64,000 bases of DNA from a bacterium (lineage in GTDB: Bacteria; Pseudomonadota; Gammaproteobacteria; Pseudomonadales; Moraxellaceae). Below the pieces are notes generated by a model. That model saw only the letters and a list, made by a program, of their open reading frames with translations. It ran no database searches and was not told the origin of the DNA. The DNA lies in the NCBI GenBank assembly GCA_029945725.1, contig JAQSDB010000001.1:1-64000 (forward strand), in the 5' to 3' direction. This document shows positions 52,792 to 61,889 of the stretch, piece by piece; position 1 is the first letter of the stretch, and every line of letters begins with the position of its first letter. The translations under genes were made by a program, and so were the position numbers.

Positions 52792-55605
52792 GTGAACTCA
52801 GGGAAGCTCGAGGGGTATCGTTATTTTTGGGCATGGCTGCTGCTCTGCGGGCTTTGCCTGAGCCCTGTGCAGGCAGTTGCTGTGCCGGTCGGCATGGATG
52901 CGCGTCCTCCTGAGCTTGTGCTGGACGGGGACTCCTTGCGACTGTCCTCCCAGGTTTACTTCTGGCGCGATGCGAAGGGTCTGGCGGATGTGCTGACGGT
53001 AAGTCGGCACCCTGAATGGTTCAGCCCGCCCCAGACCTATCCGAACTGGGGCTTTGACCCCGGGGCGGCGTACTGGTTCCGTTTTACCCTGCGTAATCAG
53101 GATGCCGACACTCTGCAGCGCATCCTTTTTATTGATTTCCCCCTGCTTGATCACGTCTACCTCTATGTCCCTGACGGGCAAGGCGGTTTCCGCCAGAGCC
53201 GTAGCGGCGATAGCGAACTCTGGTCCTCACGGCCGCTCAAGATTCGCCAGCTGGCGTTGCCGTTGACCATTCCGGCCCGCTCTGCCGCGACGTATTTCCT
53301 GCGGATAGCGTCGTCCAGCAATATTATTTTTCCGGCGCGCCTGTATTCTCCTGAGCGCTTCTGGGCCGAGATGAGCCGGGATCAGCTTTGGCAGGGCATG
53401 TTCTACGGTGCCATGTTCCTGCTGGTGGTCTACAACCTTTTTCTTTACCTCAGCGCCAGGGAGCGGGTGTTTCTTTATTATGCCTGTGCGTTGCTGCCGA
53501 CCACGGCTTACCTGCTCTGTATTGATGGTCTCGCTTTCCAGTTTTTCCCGGTTGTGGGGCTTTGGCAGAATCTTTCCCTGTCCTGTTTCATCGGGCTGGC
53601 CTCGGTGCTGTATCTGAACTTTGCCCGGTATTACCTCGGGGTGCCGACAGGCTCGGGCTGGCATCGCATCACGCGGGGCCTGCTATGGCTGTGTCTGGGC
53701 TCCCTGTTGCTGTTGCCCGTTATGGGGCCGGCTTATGGCGCCATCATGGTGCTGCTGCTGGGGGCAGGCATTTCGGTCTACATTCTTTTGATGGCGCTGT
53801 CGTCATTGCCGCGCAAGCGTACGGTAGCGCTTTATTTTGTCCTCGGCTGGTCCATTTTTCTCATCAATACCGTGGCGGCAGCGCTGGCGGCTTTTGCACT
53901 GATTCCCCTGCTCGATTTTTACATTCTCGGTATCAAGATCGGCCTGATGTGTACGGCCACCCTGATCTCCATGGGCATGGGCCTGAATTTGCGCCAGCTA
54001 AAGCTGGCAGAAGAAAGCAGTCGTGAAGATGCCTTGCTGGCACAGGCGCAAAACCAGGCTAAAAGCCAGTTTCTGGCCATGATGAGCCACGAGATACGAA
54101 CGCCCATGAACGGTGTACTGGGCATGGCCGAGTTGTTGAAAACCACGGGGCTGACTAACGAGCAGAACCGGATTCTTGCGACCATGGAGACGTCGGGAAA
54201 TGCCTTGCTGGAAGTGATCAACGACGTCCTGGATCACGCCAAGATCGAGGCCGGGCGCATGGCGCTGGAATTGATGCCGCTCGATTTCGATACCCTGATG
54301 GAGGAGTGTCTTGACCTGTTCAAGGCGCGTATCTACAAGCAGCAACTGAACCTGCTGTGTTCGATTTCTCCTGAAGTCCCGACCGAGCTGATGGGGGATG
54401 TCCTGCGTCTGCGGCAGGTGATCACCAACCTGATTTCCAATGCCGTGAAATTCACCTCGCATGGCGGCATTGAGGTGGGGGTGACCGCCTTTGCCGAGGC
54501 AGGCACCTTGCTGCTGACGATTTCGGTCAGGGACACCGGTATTGGCATTGCTCCCGAGCAGCGCGAGCAGATTTTTGATTCCTTCATGCAGGCCGATGTT
54601 TCCACCTCGCGTCATTACGGAGGCACCGGGCTTGGCTTGAGCATCAGTCGCGAGCTTTGCCAGTTGATGGGCGGTGATCTGGCAGTGGAAAGCGAGCCCG
54701 GGCAGGGCTCGGTTTTTCATGCCCGCGTCCGCGTCACGCCGCTGGCAGGGGCGCGTGTACGTGCGCTATGGCCGGCCGATCAGGCGCCAGTCCGCTTGCT
54801 GCTGGTCGATGGTGACCGCCGTTTTGATGCGGTCATGGAAGCAGAGGCGTCCACGCCAGGGTTTACGGTGCAGAGTGTGCAAAGCGGGGAGGCAGCCATG
54901 CAGCGCTTGCATGAGGCCGCAGCGGCGGGGAGTCCCTTTACGCTTGTTGCCACGGCCCTGCAGTTGCCGGACATGAACGGCCTCAGCCTGCACGGCCGCA
55001 TCACCCGCGATCCTGTCCTGAGCAGTTGCCGCACGCTCCTGTTTGCCATGCCGCAAATGCAGCCGAGCCCCGGCGTGCTGGTGCATGCTGGTGTGGCCTA
55101 TGCCTTTGAGCGTCCGGTGCTGGCGCGCGAGTTGCGGCAAGCGGCGCTGGCCGTATTGCGCCGGCAGCCGGATGAGGCACCGCCGCAGCGCCTGGCCATG
55201 CCCCAGTATCCCGGCCTGCGTGTGCTGGTGGCAGAAGACAACCGTACCAACCAGATGGTGATTCAGGGCCTGCTGCGCCGTTTTGGTATCGAGGGCGAGC
55301 TGGTGGAAAACGGCGAGCAGGCCCTGGCGGCCTGCAGGCGTGCCCGGCAGGCGTTCAACCTGGTGCTGATGGATTGCGAGATGCCCGTCATGGACGGCTA
55401 TGTGGCGACACGGGAAATCAGGCGTCTGGAAAGTGCAGAGGGGCGTCCGCGCATACCGATCATCGCCATCAGCGCCCATGTCACCCAGCACCATATCGAC
55501 AATTGCTATGCCGCCGGCATGGATGACCACATTCCCAAGCCGGTGAGTATGGGAGTCCTGCGCGACAAGCTGGCACAGTGGTCAGCCATGCCCTCGGCAT
55601 CGTAG
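52792..55605 (+). CDS. Hybrid sensor histidine kinase, 7TMR-DISM type (RetS/LadS-like)
   Basis: A 937-residue inner-membrane kinase. The order is signal peptide, periplasmic 7TMR-DISMED2 domain (about 35-190), seven-helix 7TMR-DISM region (195-400), HisKA with phospho-acceptor His433 (MMSHEIRTPMNG), and HATPase with N, G1 and G2 boxes (RDTGIGIAPEQ, GGTGLGLSI). Two receiver domains follow. The first (665-790) has Ala where the acceptor Asp should be (LVATALQLPDMNG); the second is canonical with Asp861 (LVLMDCEMPVMDG). The layout is that of RetS/LadS, which tune Gac signalling in pseudomonads. The start is GTG at 52792. Confidence 0.9.
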   Translation: MNSGKLEGYRYFWAWLLLCGLCLSPVQAVAVPVGMDARPPELVLDGDSLRLSSQVYFWRDAKGLADVLTVSRHPEWFSPPQTYPNWGFDPGAAYWFRFTLRNQDADTLQRILFIDFPLLDHVYLYVPDGQGGFRQSRSGDSELWSSRPLKIRQLALPLTIPARSAATYFLRIASSSNIIFPARLYSPERFWAEMSRDQLWQGMFYGAMFLLVVYNLFLYLSARERVFLYYACALLPTTAYLLCIDGLAFQFFPVVGLWQNLSLSCFIGLASVLYLNFARYYLGVPTGSGWHRITRGLLWLCLGSLLLLPVMGPAYGAIMVLLLGAGISVYILLMALSSLPRKRTVALYFVLGWSIFLINTVAAALAAFALIPLLDFYILGIKIGLMCTATLISMGMGLNLRQLKLAEESSREDALLAQAQNQAKSQFLAMMSHEIRTPMNGVLGMAELLKTTGLTNEQNRILATMETSGNALLEVINDVLDHAKIEAGRMALELMPLDFDTLMEECLDLFKARIYKQQLNLLCSISPEVPTELMGDVLRLRQVITNLISNAVKFTSHGGIEVGVTAFAEAGTLLLTISVRDTGIGIAPEQREQIFDSFMQADVSTSRHYGGTGLGLSISRELCQLMGGDLAVESEPGQGSVFHARVRVTPLAGARVRALWPADQAPVRLLLVDGDRRFDAVMEAEASTPGFTVQSVQSGEAAMQRLHEAAAAGSPFTLVATALQLPDMNGLSLHGRITRDPVLSSCRTLLFAMPQMQPSPGVLVHAGVAYAFERPVLARELRQAALAVLRRQPDEAPPQRLAMPQYPGLRVLVAEDNRTNQMVIQGLLRRFGIEGELVENGEQALAACRRARQAFNLVLMDCEMPVMDGYVATREIRRLESAEGRPRIPIIAISAHVTQHHIDNCYAAGMDDHIPKPVSMGVLRDKLAQWSAMPSAS

Positions 55606-55609
55606 TATT

Positions 55610-55623
55610 TGACCAATTGGTCA
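55610..55623. promoter_or_regulatory. Perfect 14-bp palindrome before ppc
   Basis: TGACCAATTGGTCA lies in the 45-base gap between the kinase gene and ppc and overlaps TTGACC, a possible -35 hexamer (55609-55614). It is a plausible GntR- or TetR-type operator. No clear -10 box follows. Confidence 0.4.
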
Positions 55624-55650
55624 TCGAGTTCCCTTCTCTCTGCCATCAGG

Positions 55651-58341
55651 ATGTTTTCGGTGAGCACAAACGATCCCCACGCGCCATTGCGTGACGATGT
55701 ACGACTTATGGGCAGCCTGTTGGGCGATGCCTTGCGGCAACAGGAAGGTCAGGAATTCTTTGACAAGGTGGAGCGCATCAGAAAGCTTGCCAAGCAGGCA
55801 CGTGATGGTGACAACGACGCTCGCCGGCAACTGACTCAGGTGCTGTCCGGATTGACCGATGCCGAGTTGTTGCCGGTGTCGCGGGCATTCACGCAGTTTC
55901 TCAATCTCGCCAATATTGCCGAGCAATATCACCGTGAGCGTCGTCGTCGCGCGCATCAGTGGAGTGCCGATGCGCCCCCGCAGCCGGGCTCCGTGCCAGA
56001 GCTTTTTGCGCGACTGGCCGCCAACGGGGTTTCACCACAGGAAATTCTCGCGGCAGCCGCCACGCTCAATATCGAGCTGGTGCTGACCGCTCACCCCACC
56101 GAAGTCAGCCGGCGTACGCTGATCCAGAAATACGATGCCATTGCCGACACGCTGGAGCGGCTTGATCATGGCGGCCTGACACCCGTAGAGCGTGCGCACG
56201 AGCTGGTGGTGTTACGTCGCCATATCACGGGTGCCTGGCGTACCGATGAAATACGCCAGACCAGGCCGACGCCGGTCGATGAGGCGAAATGGGGTTTTAC
56301 CGCCATTGAGCAAACCCTGTGGCGGGCGGTCCCGGATTTTCTGCGCGAATTCGACAGTGCGCTTTTTGCCAGCACCGGTCAGCACCTGTCACCGGAAACG
56401 TCACCGGTGCGCTTTGCCTCATGGATGGGCGGCGATCGCGATGGCAATCCCAATGTCACCCATGCGGTGACGCGCGAAGTGTTATTGCTGGCGCGCTGGA
56501 TGGCGGCGGATTTGTTCCTGCGCGATATTGATGCCCTGCGTGCCGGTCTTTCCATGACGGATTGTGCACCGGCCTTGCGCGCACGCGTAGGTGAGCACAG
56601 CCGTGAGCCTTATCGTGATTTGTTGCGCAGCGTACGGCATCGTCTGGAGCTGACGCGGACCTGGGCCGATACGGCATTGCATGATGAGAATGCCGATGCT
56701 GCCGATATTTATCGTTGTTCGGCCGAGTTGTTTGAACCGCTCCGGCTTTGTTATGACTCGCTCTGTGCCTGCGGCATGCAGGACATTGCCGATGGCGATC
56801 TGCTCGATGTGTTGCGGCGGGTGGCCTGTTTTGGTGTCGAGTTGTTAAAGCTGGATATCCGTCAGGAGTCACAGCGTCATACCGATGTGCTGGATGCCAT
56901 CACGCATTATCTCGGCCTCGGCTCCTATGCCGCCTGGAGTGAAGCCGAGCGTCAGGCTTTTCTGCTGAAAGAACTGCAAAACCCGCGGCCCTTGTTGCCT
57001 GAGCATCCGCATGCCGATCCCGGCGCTGCCTTGCTTTCGCCCGACGTACAGGAAGTGCTGGCCACCTTCCGTGTGCTGGCGCAGCAACCCGGCGACTCGC
57101 TGGGTGCCTACGTGATTTCCATGGCGGAATCTCCCAGCGATGTGCTTGCCGTGATGCTGCTGCAGCAGAAAGCGGAAATGCCGCGCCTGCTCAGGGTAGT
57201 GCCCCTGTTTGAAACGCTGAGTGATCTGGACGGCAGCGCCGCGTGTATTGATGCGCTGCTGTCCATTCCCTGGTATCGCGATGCCATTGCCGGGCATCAG
57301 GAGGTCATGATCGGGTATTCGGATTCTGCCAAGGATGCCGGGTTCCTCACCGCCAACTGGGCGCAGTACCGCGCGCAGGAGTCACTGACGCAGGTTGCGC
57401 ACAGGCACGGTGTCAAACTGACACTGTTCCATGGTCGTGGCGGCTCCATCAGTCGGGGCGGTGCACCCACGCACCAGGCCTTGCTGTCGCAGCCTCCAGG
57501 CTCGGTACAGGGCTCGATTCGTGTCACCGAGCAGGGCGAAATGATCCGTTTCAAGTTTGGCCGAAAAGGCATCGCGATGCGCAATCTTGATCTTTATGCC
57601 TCGGCCACGCTGGAGGCGACCCTGTTGCCACCGCCGGCACCGCGTCCGGAGTGGCGCGCACTGATGGATGAAATGACCAAACTGTCTTTGGCGGTGTACC
57701 GCGAAACCGTTTTTGATACGCCGGACTTTGTCCGTTACTTGCGCACCGTGACGCCGGAAACCGAATTGCAGATGCTGCCGCTTGGTTCACGTCCGGCCAA
57801 GCGCAAGCCTTCCGGCGGAGTTGAATCCCTGCGCGCCATTCCCTGGGTGTTTGCCTGGACGCAGGTGCGCCTGATGCTGCCGGCGTGGATGGGCACCGGG
57901 CGTGCGCTGAATGCCGTCATGGATAGCGGGCGTGAAAAAATGCTGCGCGACATGGAGCATGAGTGGCCTTATTTTCATGCCGTGCTCGACATGCTGGAAA
58001 TGGTGCTGGCCAAGGCCGATGCCTCGGTGGTGGCCTATTACGAAGAGCGACTGGCCGGCAATGACGCCGCCTTGCGCGAACTGGGCGGCGTTCTGCGCCA
58101 GCGACTGCAGATTACCGTCGAGGCGTTGCGCCGGGTTTATCAGGGCCGCGGGCTGCTGGAAAACAATCCGGTGCTGAAGCGCTCAATCAGCGTGCGTACT
58201 CCCTATATCGAGCCCTTGCACATGTTGCAGGCAGAAATCATGCATCGCCGCCGTCTGGCCGGTGAGCAGGACAAATCCTATGACCATGCCCTGATGGTGA
58301 CAATTGCCGGTATTGCAGCGGGCTTGCGCAACACGGGCTAG
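55651..58341 (+). CDS. ppc: Phosphoenolpyruvate carboxylase
   Basis: Carboxylates PEP to oxaloacetate to refill the TCA cycle. The protein has about 896 residues with the bacterial-type motifs LTAHPTEVSRRT, GGDRDGNPNVT, MIGYSDSAKDAGFLTANW (catalytic loop), FHGRGGSISRGGAPTH and the C-terminal RNTG end that closes the allosteric site. The start is ATG 55651 or GTG 55660; only a weak AGGA lies before the latter. A terminator follows directly. Confidence 0.96.
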   Translation: MFSVSTNDPHAPLRDDVRLMGSLLGDALRQQEGQEFFDKVERIRKLAKQARDGDNDARRQLTQVLSGLTDAELLPVSRAFTQFLNLANIAEQYHRERRRRAHQWSADAPPQPGSVPELFARLAANGVSPQEILAAAATLNIELVLTAHPTEVSRRTLIQKYDAIADTLERLDHGGLTPVERAHELVVLRRHITGAWRTDEIRQTRPTPVDEAKWGFTAIEQTLWRAVPDFLREFDSALFASTGQHLSPETSPVRFASWMGGDRDGNPNVTHAVTREVLLLARWMAADLFLRDIDALRAGLSMTDCAPALRARVGEHSREPYRDLLRSVRHRLELTRTWADTALHDENADAADIYRCSAELFEPLRLCYDSLCACGMQDIADGDLLDVLRRVACFGVELLKLDIRQESQRHTDVLDAITHYLGLGSYAAWSEAERQAFLLKELQNPRPLLPEHPHADPGAALLSPDVQEVLATFRVLAQQPGDSLGAYVISMAESPSDVLAVMLLQQKAEMPRLLRVVPLFETLSDLDGSAACIDALLSIPWYRDAIAGHQEVMIGYSDSAKDAGFLTANWAQYRAQESLTQVAHRHGVKLTLFHGRGGSISRGGAPTHQALLSQPPGSVQGSIRVTEQGEMIRFKFGRKGIAMRNLDLYASATLEATLLPPPAPRPEWRALMDEMTKLSLAVYRETVFDTPDFVRYLRTVTPETELQMLPLGSRPAKRKPSGGVESLRAIPWVFAWTQVRLMLPAWMGTGRALNAVMDSGREKMLRDMEHEWPYFHAVLDMLEMVLAKADASVVAYYEERLAGNDAALRELGGVLRQRLQITVEALRRVYQGRGLLENNPVLKRSISVRTPYIEPLHMLQAEIMHRRRLAGEQDKSYDHALMVTIAGIAAGLRNTG

Positions 58342-58357
58342 CCGGTTTCCCGCGTAT

Positions 58358-58386
58358 AAAAAAACCGGCAGCAGCCGGTTTTTTTA
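58358..58386 (+). terminator. Intrinsic terminator of ppc
   Basis: Seven A, CCGGC, an AGCA loop, GCCGG and seven T lie 17 bases after the ppc stop codon. Confidence 0.93.
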
Positions 58387-58508
58387 TGGATCCGGATTGC
58401 CGGGGAGTGCCTCGGTGCCGGCCGGAAAAAAGGCTGTCGGCGATGATTGGCGGCACGGTATCGCCAGTCGATAAATCGCCATCGTTCAGGCTTTTATTGT
58501 CTGACAGG

Positions 58509-58548
58509 CTGTCGCATAAGTTTCACATTTCCGTCACGTCTCTTACAT
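58509..58548 (+). promoter_or_regulatory. Pho-box-like array upstream of olsB
   Basis: Four 7-base units in direct repeat with exact 11-base period: CTGTCGC, GTTTCAC, CCGTCAC and CTTACAT, each separated by 4 bases (ATAA, ATTT, GTCT). The PhoB consensus is CTGTCAT in 11-base repeats with A/T-rich spacers. The array ends about 50 bases before the olsB start, where PhoB would replace a -35 box. Confidence 0.7.
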
Positions 58549-58596
58549 GGGGTCTGTCGATGATGACGCCATAACAAGAGACGTGAGGACGGAACG

Positions 58597-59382
58597 ATGC
58601 AGGCTGTGGCCCTGGGTCAACGAGAAATGAATGCTGCCGTAGTCGCTGCGGCAGCCCCGCGCAACAAACCAAAGTTTGAGGCGCGTTTTGTGCGTCATGG
58701 CCGGGAGCTCCGGCAGGCGCAGCGTTTGCGCGCCGAGGTTTTCGGCGCTGAATATGGTGTGCGCTTTGACGATCCGGACGGTCTGGATCGTGATGCCTTC
58801 GATGATTATTGCGAACACCTCAACGTCTATGACGTTGCCAACGACCTGCTGATTGCCACCACGCGCCTGCTCACCGGCGCAAAAGCGCGCCAGGCTGGCA
58901 GTTTCTACTCGGCCCATGAATTTGACATGACAGCACTCGACAAGTTGCCGGGTCAGGTGCTTGAAATCGGCCGTACCTGTGTGCACCCCGAGTACCGTTC
59001 CGGCGCCGCCATCACGGTGTTGTGGTCGGCACTGGCGGATTATCTGATCACTGAGGATTTCAGTTACCTGCTGGGGTGCGCTAGCATCAGCCTGCGGGAT
59101 GGCGGACACAATTTCGCTGCCATCATGCCCCAGTTGCGTGAGCAGCATTTTGTGGATCAGACGCTGCGCGTTGTCCCGCACCGCGGCTTGTCGATAGATG
59201 CGCCTGTGGTTCCAGCGGCTGCCAGCCTTCCACCCTTGCTGAAAGCCTATCTGCGCATGGGCTGCAAGATTGGGGGGGAAGCCTGCTGGGATCCCGAGTT
59301 CCATTGCGCCGATGTCTTCGTGTTGCTGGATGTGGCAGCGTTGTCTGCCCGTTATGCGCAGCGCTTTCTGAAGGCCGGTTGA
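58597..59382 (+). CDS. olsB: L-ornithine N(alpha)-acyltransferase
   Basis: Transfers a 3-hydroxyacyl chain from ACP to ornithine, the first step of ornithine lipid synthesis. The 261-residue protein has a GNAT-type core: FEARFVRHGRELRQAQRLRAEVFGAEYG, VLEIGRTCVHPEYRSGAAITVLWSALADYL and the OlsB-typical LLKAYLRMGCKIGGEACWDPEFHCADVFVLLDV near the end. GAGG precedes the ATG. The next gene overlaps by one base (TGATG) and encodes the second step. A Pho-box-like array lies upstream. Confidence 0.9.
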   Translation: MQAVALGQREMNAAVVAAAAPRNKPKFEARFVRHGRELRQAQRLRAEVFGAEYGVRFDDPDGLDRDAFDDYCEHLNVYDVANDLLIATTRLLTGAKARQAGSFYSAHEFDMTALDKLPGQVLEIGRTCVHPEYRSGAAITVLWSALADYLITEDFSYLLGCASISLRDGGHNFAAIMPQLREQHFVDQTLRVVPHRGLSIDAPVVPAAASLPPLLKAYLRMGCKIGGEACWDPEFHCADVFVLLDVAALSARYAQRFLKAG

Positions 59383-60221
59383 TGTTTGCTGATTCTGTGG
59401 ATGAATTGGCCTTCGCCGACCTCAAACAAAGGCGTGAGTCAGTGCTGTCCACACAAAAAGATTCGTTCACCATCAAACTGCGCTTGTATTACCGCTTTGC
59501 CCGGCTTGGCCTGCATCTGGTCGAGGGGGCAGTGATCGCGGTCTTGTGCGGCGCCATTTTCGTTCAGCACCGCTCCTGGCAGCAGCCGGTCATCCGCTGG
59601 TGGTACCGGCGTTTCTGCAACATCCTCAATCTGGATGTCCGTGTGCATGGTACGCCCGCACCGGGTCATGCGCTGTGGGTGTCCAATCATGTTTCCTGGA
59701 TGGATATTCCGGTGCTGGGGGCGAACTTCCCGGTGTATTTTCTCTCCAAGGCGGAAGTGGCGAACTGGCCGCTGGTAGGCTGGCTGGCAGGTGCAGCCGG
59801 TACGCTTTTTATCAAGCGGGGTTCAGGTGATGCGGGGGCGGTAATGAACCAGCTCGCTTCGCATCTTACGGACGGCCGTAATGTGCTTTTTTTCCCCGAA
59901 GGCACAACCACCGACGGCCACCGCTTGAAGCGTTTTTTCCACAAGCTTTTCAATGCAGCCACTACGACGCAGGTGCCGGTGCAGCCGGTGCTGCTGTGCT
60001 ATCGCGATGAAAATAATTCCCTGCATCCGCATGCGCCTTTTATCGGCGATGACGAGTTTCTCTCGCATGCGGCCGACATCCTGAAAGGTGGCCGCATTGC
60101 CGTCGATGTGCTGGTGCTGCCGGTGGAAGCGGTGAATGGCCGGGATCCGCGGACACTGGCCCGTGATGTTGAAGAGAAAATGTCGGAAGCCTTGAGGGGC
60201 CTGCATGCATGTCAGCGTTGA
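59382..60221 (+). CDS. olsA: Lyso-ornithine lipid O-acyltransferase (PlsC family)
   Basis: A 279-residue membrane-bound acyltransferase that adds the second acyl chain to lyso-ornithine lipid. The PlsC motifs are complete: catalytic NHVSWMD (HX4D), IKRGSGDAGAV, and FPEGTTTDGHRLKRF. One hydrophobic N-terminal segment anchors it. The ATG at 59382 overlaps the olsB stop. Pairing with olsB favours OlsA over a general lysophosphatidate acyltransferase, though some OlsA enzymes act on both. Confidence 0.88.
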   Translation: MFADSVDELAFADLKQRRESVLSTQKDSFTIKLRLYYRFARLGLHLVEGAVIAVLCGAIFVQHRSWQQPVIRWWYRRFCNILNLDVRVHGTPAPGHALWVSNHVSWMDIPVLGANFPVYFLSKAEVANWPLVGWLAGAAGTLFIKRGSGDAGAVMNQLASHLTDGRNVLFFPEGTTTDGHRLKRFFHKLFNAATTTQVPVQPVLLCYRDENNSLHPHAPFIGDDEFLSHAADILKGGRIAVDVLVLPVEAVNGRDPRTLARDVEEKMSEALRGLHACQR

Positions 60222-60237
60222 AATATGACAAGGCAAT

Positions 60238-60266
60238 AAAAAAACCGGCGAATGCCGGTTTTTTTA
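60238..60266. terminator. Intrinsic terminator between olsA and the efflux operon
   Basis: Seven A, CCGGC, a GAAT loop, GCCGG and T residues. The genes on the two sides converge, so it can end both transcripts. Confidence 0.92.
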
Positions 60267-60291
60267 TTGCTCAGGATGCTTTGTGTCATCC

Positions 60292-61872
60292 CTAGTGATC
60301 CATGCCGCCACTGCGCAGTGCACGTGCCTTGGGCATCAGCAGCAACAGGGGCAGGGCACAAGCCAGCGTCACGCTGAAGAGCATGAAGATGTTTTCGAAG
60401 GCAATCATGGCCGCTTGTCTGGTGAGCTTGCCATCGACGATGCGCAGCAGGGTTTCCTGCAGTTCGGCCGGATTGGTGCCTTTCAGGTGCAGGAAACTTT
60501 CCAGCCAGAACAGGCCGTCACGCGTGCTGCCATACAGTGTGCTGACATGCAGGCTGAGGTCGGCCTTGTATTCGGATGACCAGTGCACATACAGGGTTGC
60601 CGCGACGGCAATGCCGACCGAGCCGCCGAGCTGGCGCACCAGCGTGTAGATGCCGGTGGCGTTGGGGATGTCCTTGGGTGCCACGCAGGCCATCGCCAGT
60701 GCATTCAGGGGAATGAACAGAAAACCGAGGCCGACGCCGCGCAGGATCAAGGGCCAGAAAAAATCATCCTCTCCGCTCAGGGTGGTGAAGTGGCCATGCT
60801 GCCACATGCTGATCCCGAAGACGCCGATGCCGATAACCGCCAGCCAGCGCAGATCGATATCACTTTTTGCGACAAACTTGCCGAGCATTGCCATGGTAAA
60901 ACCATTGGCCAGTGCTCCCGGCAGAATCACCTTGCCGGTTTCCCAGGCGTTATAGCCGAGCAGGGTTTGCAGGTACAACGGCAGGTAAAACACCGTGGCA
61001 AACAGCGACATGCCCAGCAGGAAGGAGAACACGAGACCGGCGGCATACTGCTTGTCGCGCAGGATCGAAAGATCAATCACGGGGTGTGCGGTTTCACCTT
61101 CGTGCCAGATGAAAGCAACAAAGGTGGCGAGGGAAAATGCCGCGTAAAGCTGGATTTCCATGGAGTCGAACCACTGCTGACGCTCACCGCGTTCCAGCAT
61201 GATTTGCAGGGTGCCAATGCTGAGGGCAAGCAGGGCGATGCCTATCCAGTCAACGCGGGTGACAGGCTGGTGGAATTTCGAATCGGGCAGCAGGTTGTTC
61301 GCCAGCATCAGGGCCGTCAGGCCGATAGGCAGGTTGATATAGAAAATCCACGGCCAGGAACTGTGATAGGTGATGTAGCCGCCTACCGTCGGGCCCAGCG
61401 TCGGTCCCATCATGATACCCATGCCGAAAATAGCCATGCCGCTGCCTATTTCCCGCGCTGAAAAGCTTTCGTAAATCGTGCTTTGTGCCGTGGCAATCAG
61501 GCCGCCCCCCCCGAGACCCTGCACGATGCGCCAGAACACCAGTGCTTCCAGTGAGCTCGCGTTGCCGCAAAAAAACGAGGACACAATAAACAGGGAAATC
61601 GAGCCCATGAAATAATTGCGTCGACCAAAACGGTTTGAAAACCAGCCGGAAAGGGGCAACACGATGACGTTGGCGACGATATAGCCGGTCGACACCCAGG
61701 TCACTTCTTCGAGCGTGGCGCCGAGATTGCCCATGATCTGGGAGATGGCGACATTGACGATGGAAGTGTCGAGCAACTCCATCATGGCCGCCAGCGTCAC
61801 CACCATGGCAATCAGATAGCGGTTGCGATGGATAGTGGCGTCGTCAAAGGTTTTTTGCGGAAAAATCTGCAT
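60292..61872 (-). CDS. MFS efflux permease, EmrB/DHA2 family
   Basis: A 526-residue inner-membrane drug:H+ antiporter with 14 predicted helices. Signature segments are LDTSIVNVAISQIMGNLGATLEEVTWVSTGYIVANVIVLPLSGWFSNRFGRRNYF (motifs D1 and A) and GPTLGPTVGGYITYHSSWPWIFYINLPIG (motif C). It works with the EmrA-like adaptor encoded 17 bases upstream and an outer-membrane TolC-type channel not in this window. Drug substrates unknown. Confidence 0.93.
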   Translation of the reverse strand: MQIFPQKTFDDATIHRNRYLIAMVVTLAAMMELLDTSIVNVAISQIMGNLGATLEEVTWVSTGYIVANVIVLPLSGWFSNRFGRRNYFMGSISLFIVSSFFCGNASSLEALVFWRIVQGLGGGGLIATAQSTIYESFSAREIGSGMAIFGMGIMMGPTLGPTVGGYITYHSSWPWIFYINLPIGLTALMLANNLLPDSKFHQPVTRVDWIGIALLALSIGTLQIMLERGERQQWFDSMEIQLYAAFSLATFVAFIWHEGETAHPVIDLSILRDKQYAAGLVFSFLLGMSLFATVFYLPLYLQTLLGYNAWETGKVILPGALANGFTMAMLGKFVAKSDIDLRWLAVIGIGVFGISMWQHGHFTTLSGEDDFFWPLILRGVGLGFLFIPLNALAMACVAPKDIPNATGIYTLVRQLGGSVGIAVAATLYVHWSSEYKADLSLHVSTLYGSTRDGLFWLESFLHLKGTNPAELQETLLRIVDGKLTRQAAMIAFENIFMLFSVTLACALPLLLLMPKARALRSGGMDH

Positions 61873-61889
61873 GCTGCCGGCCTGCTGTT

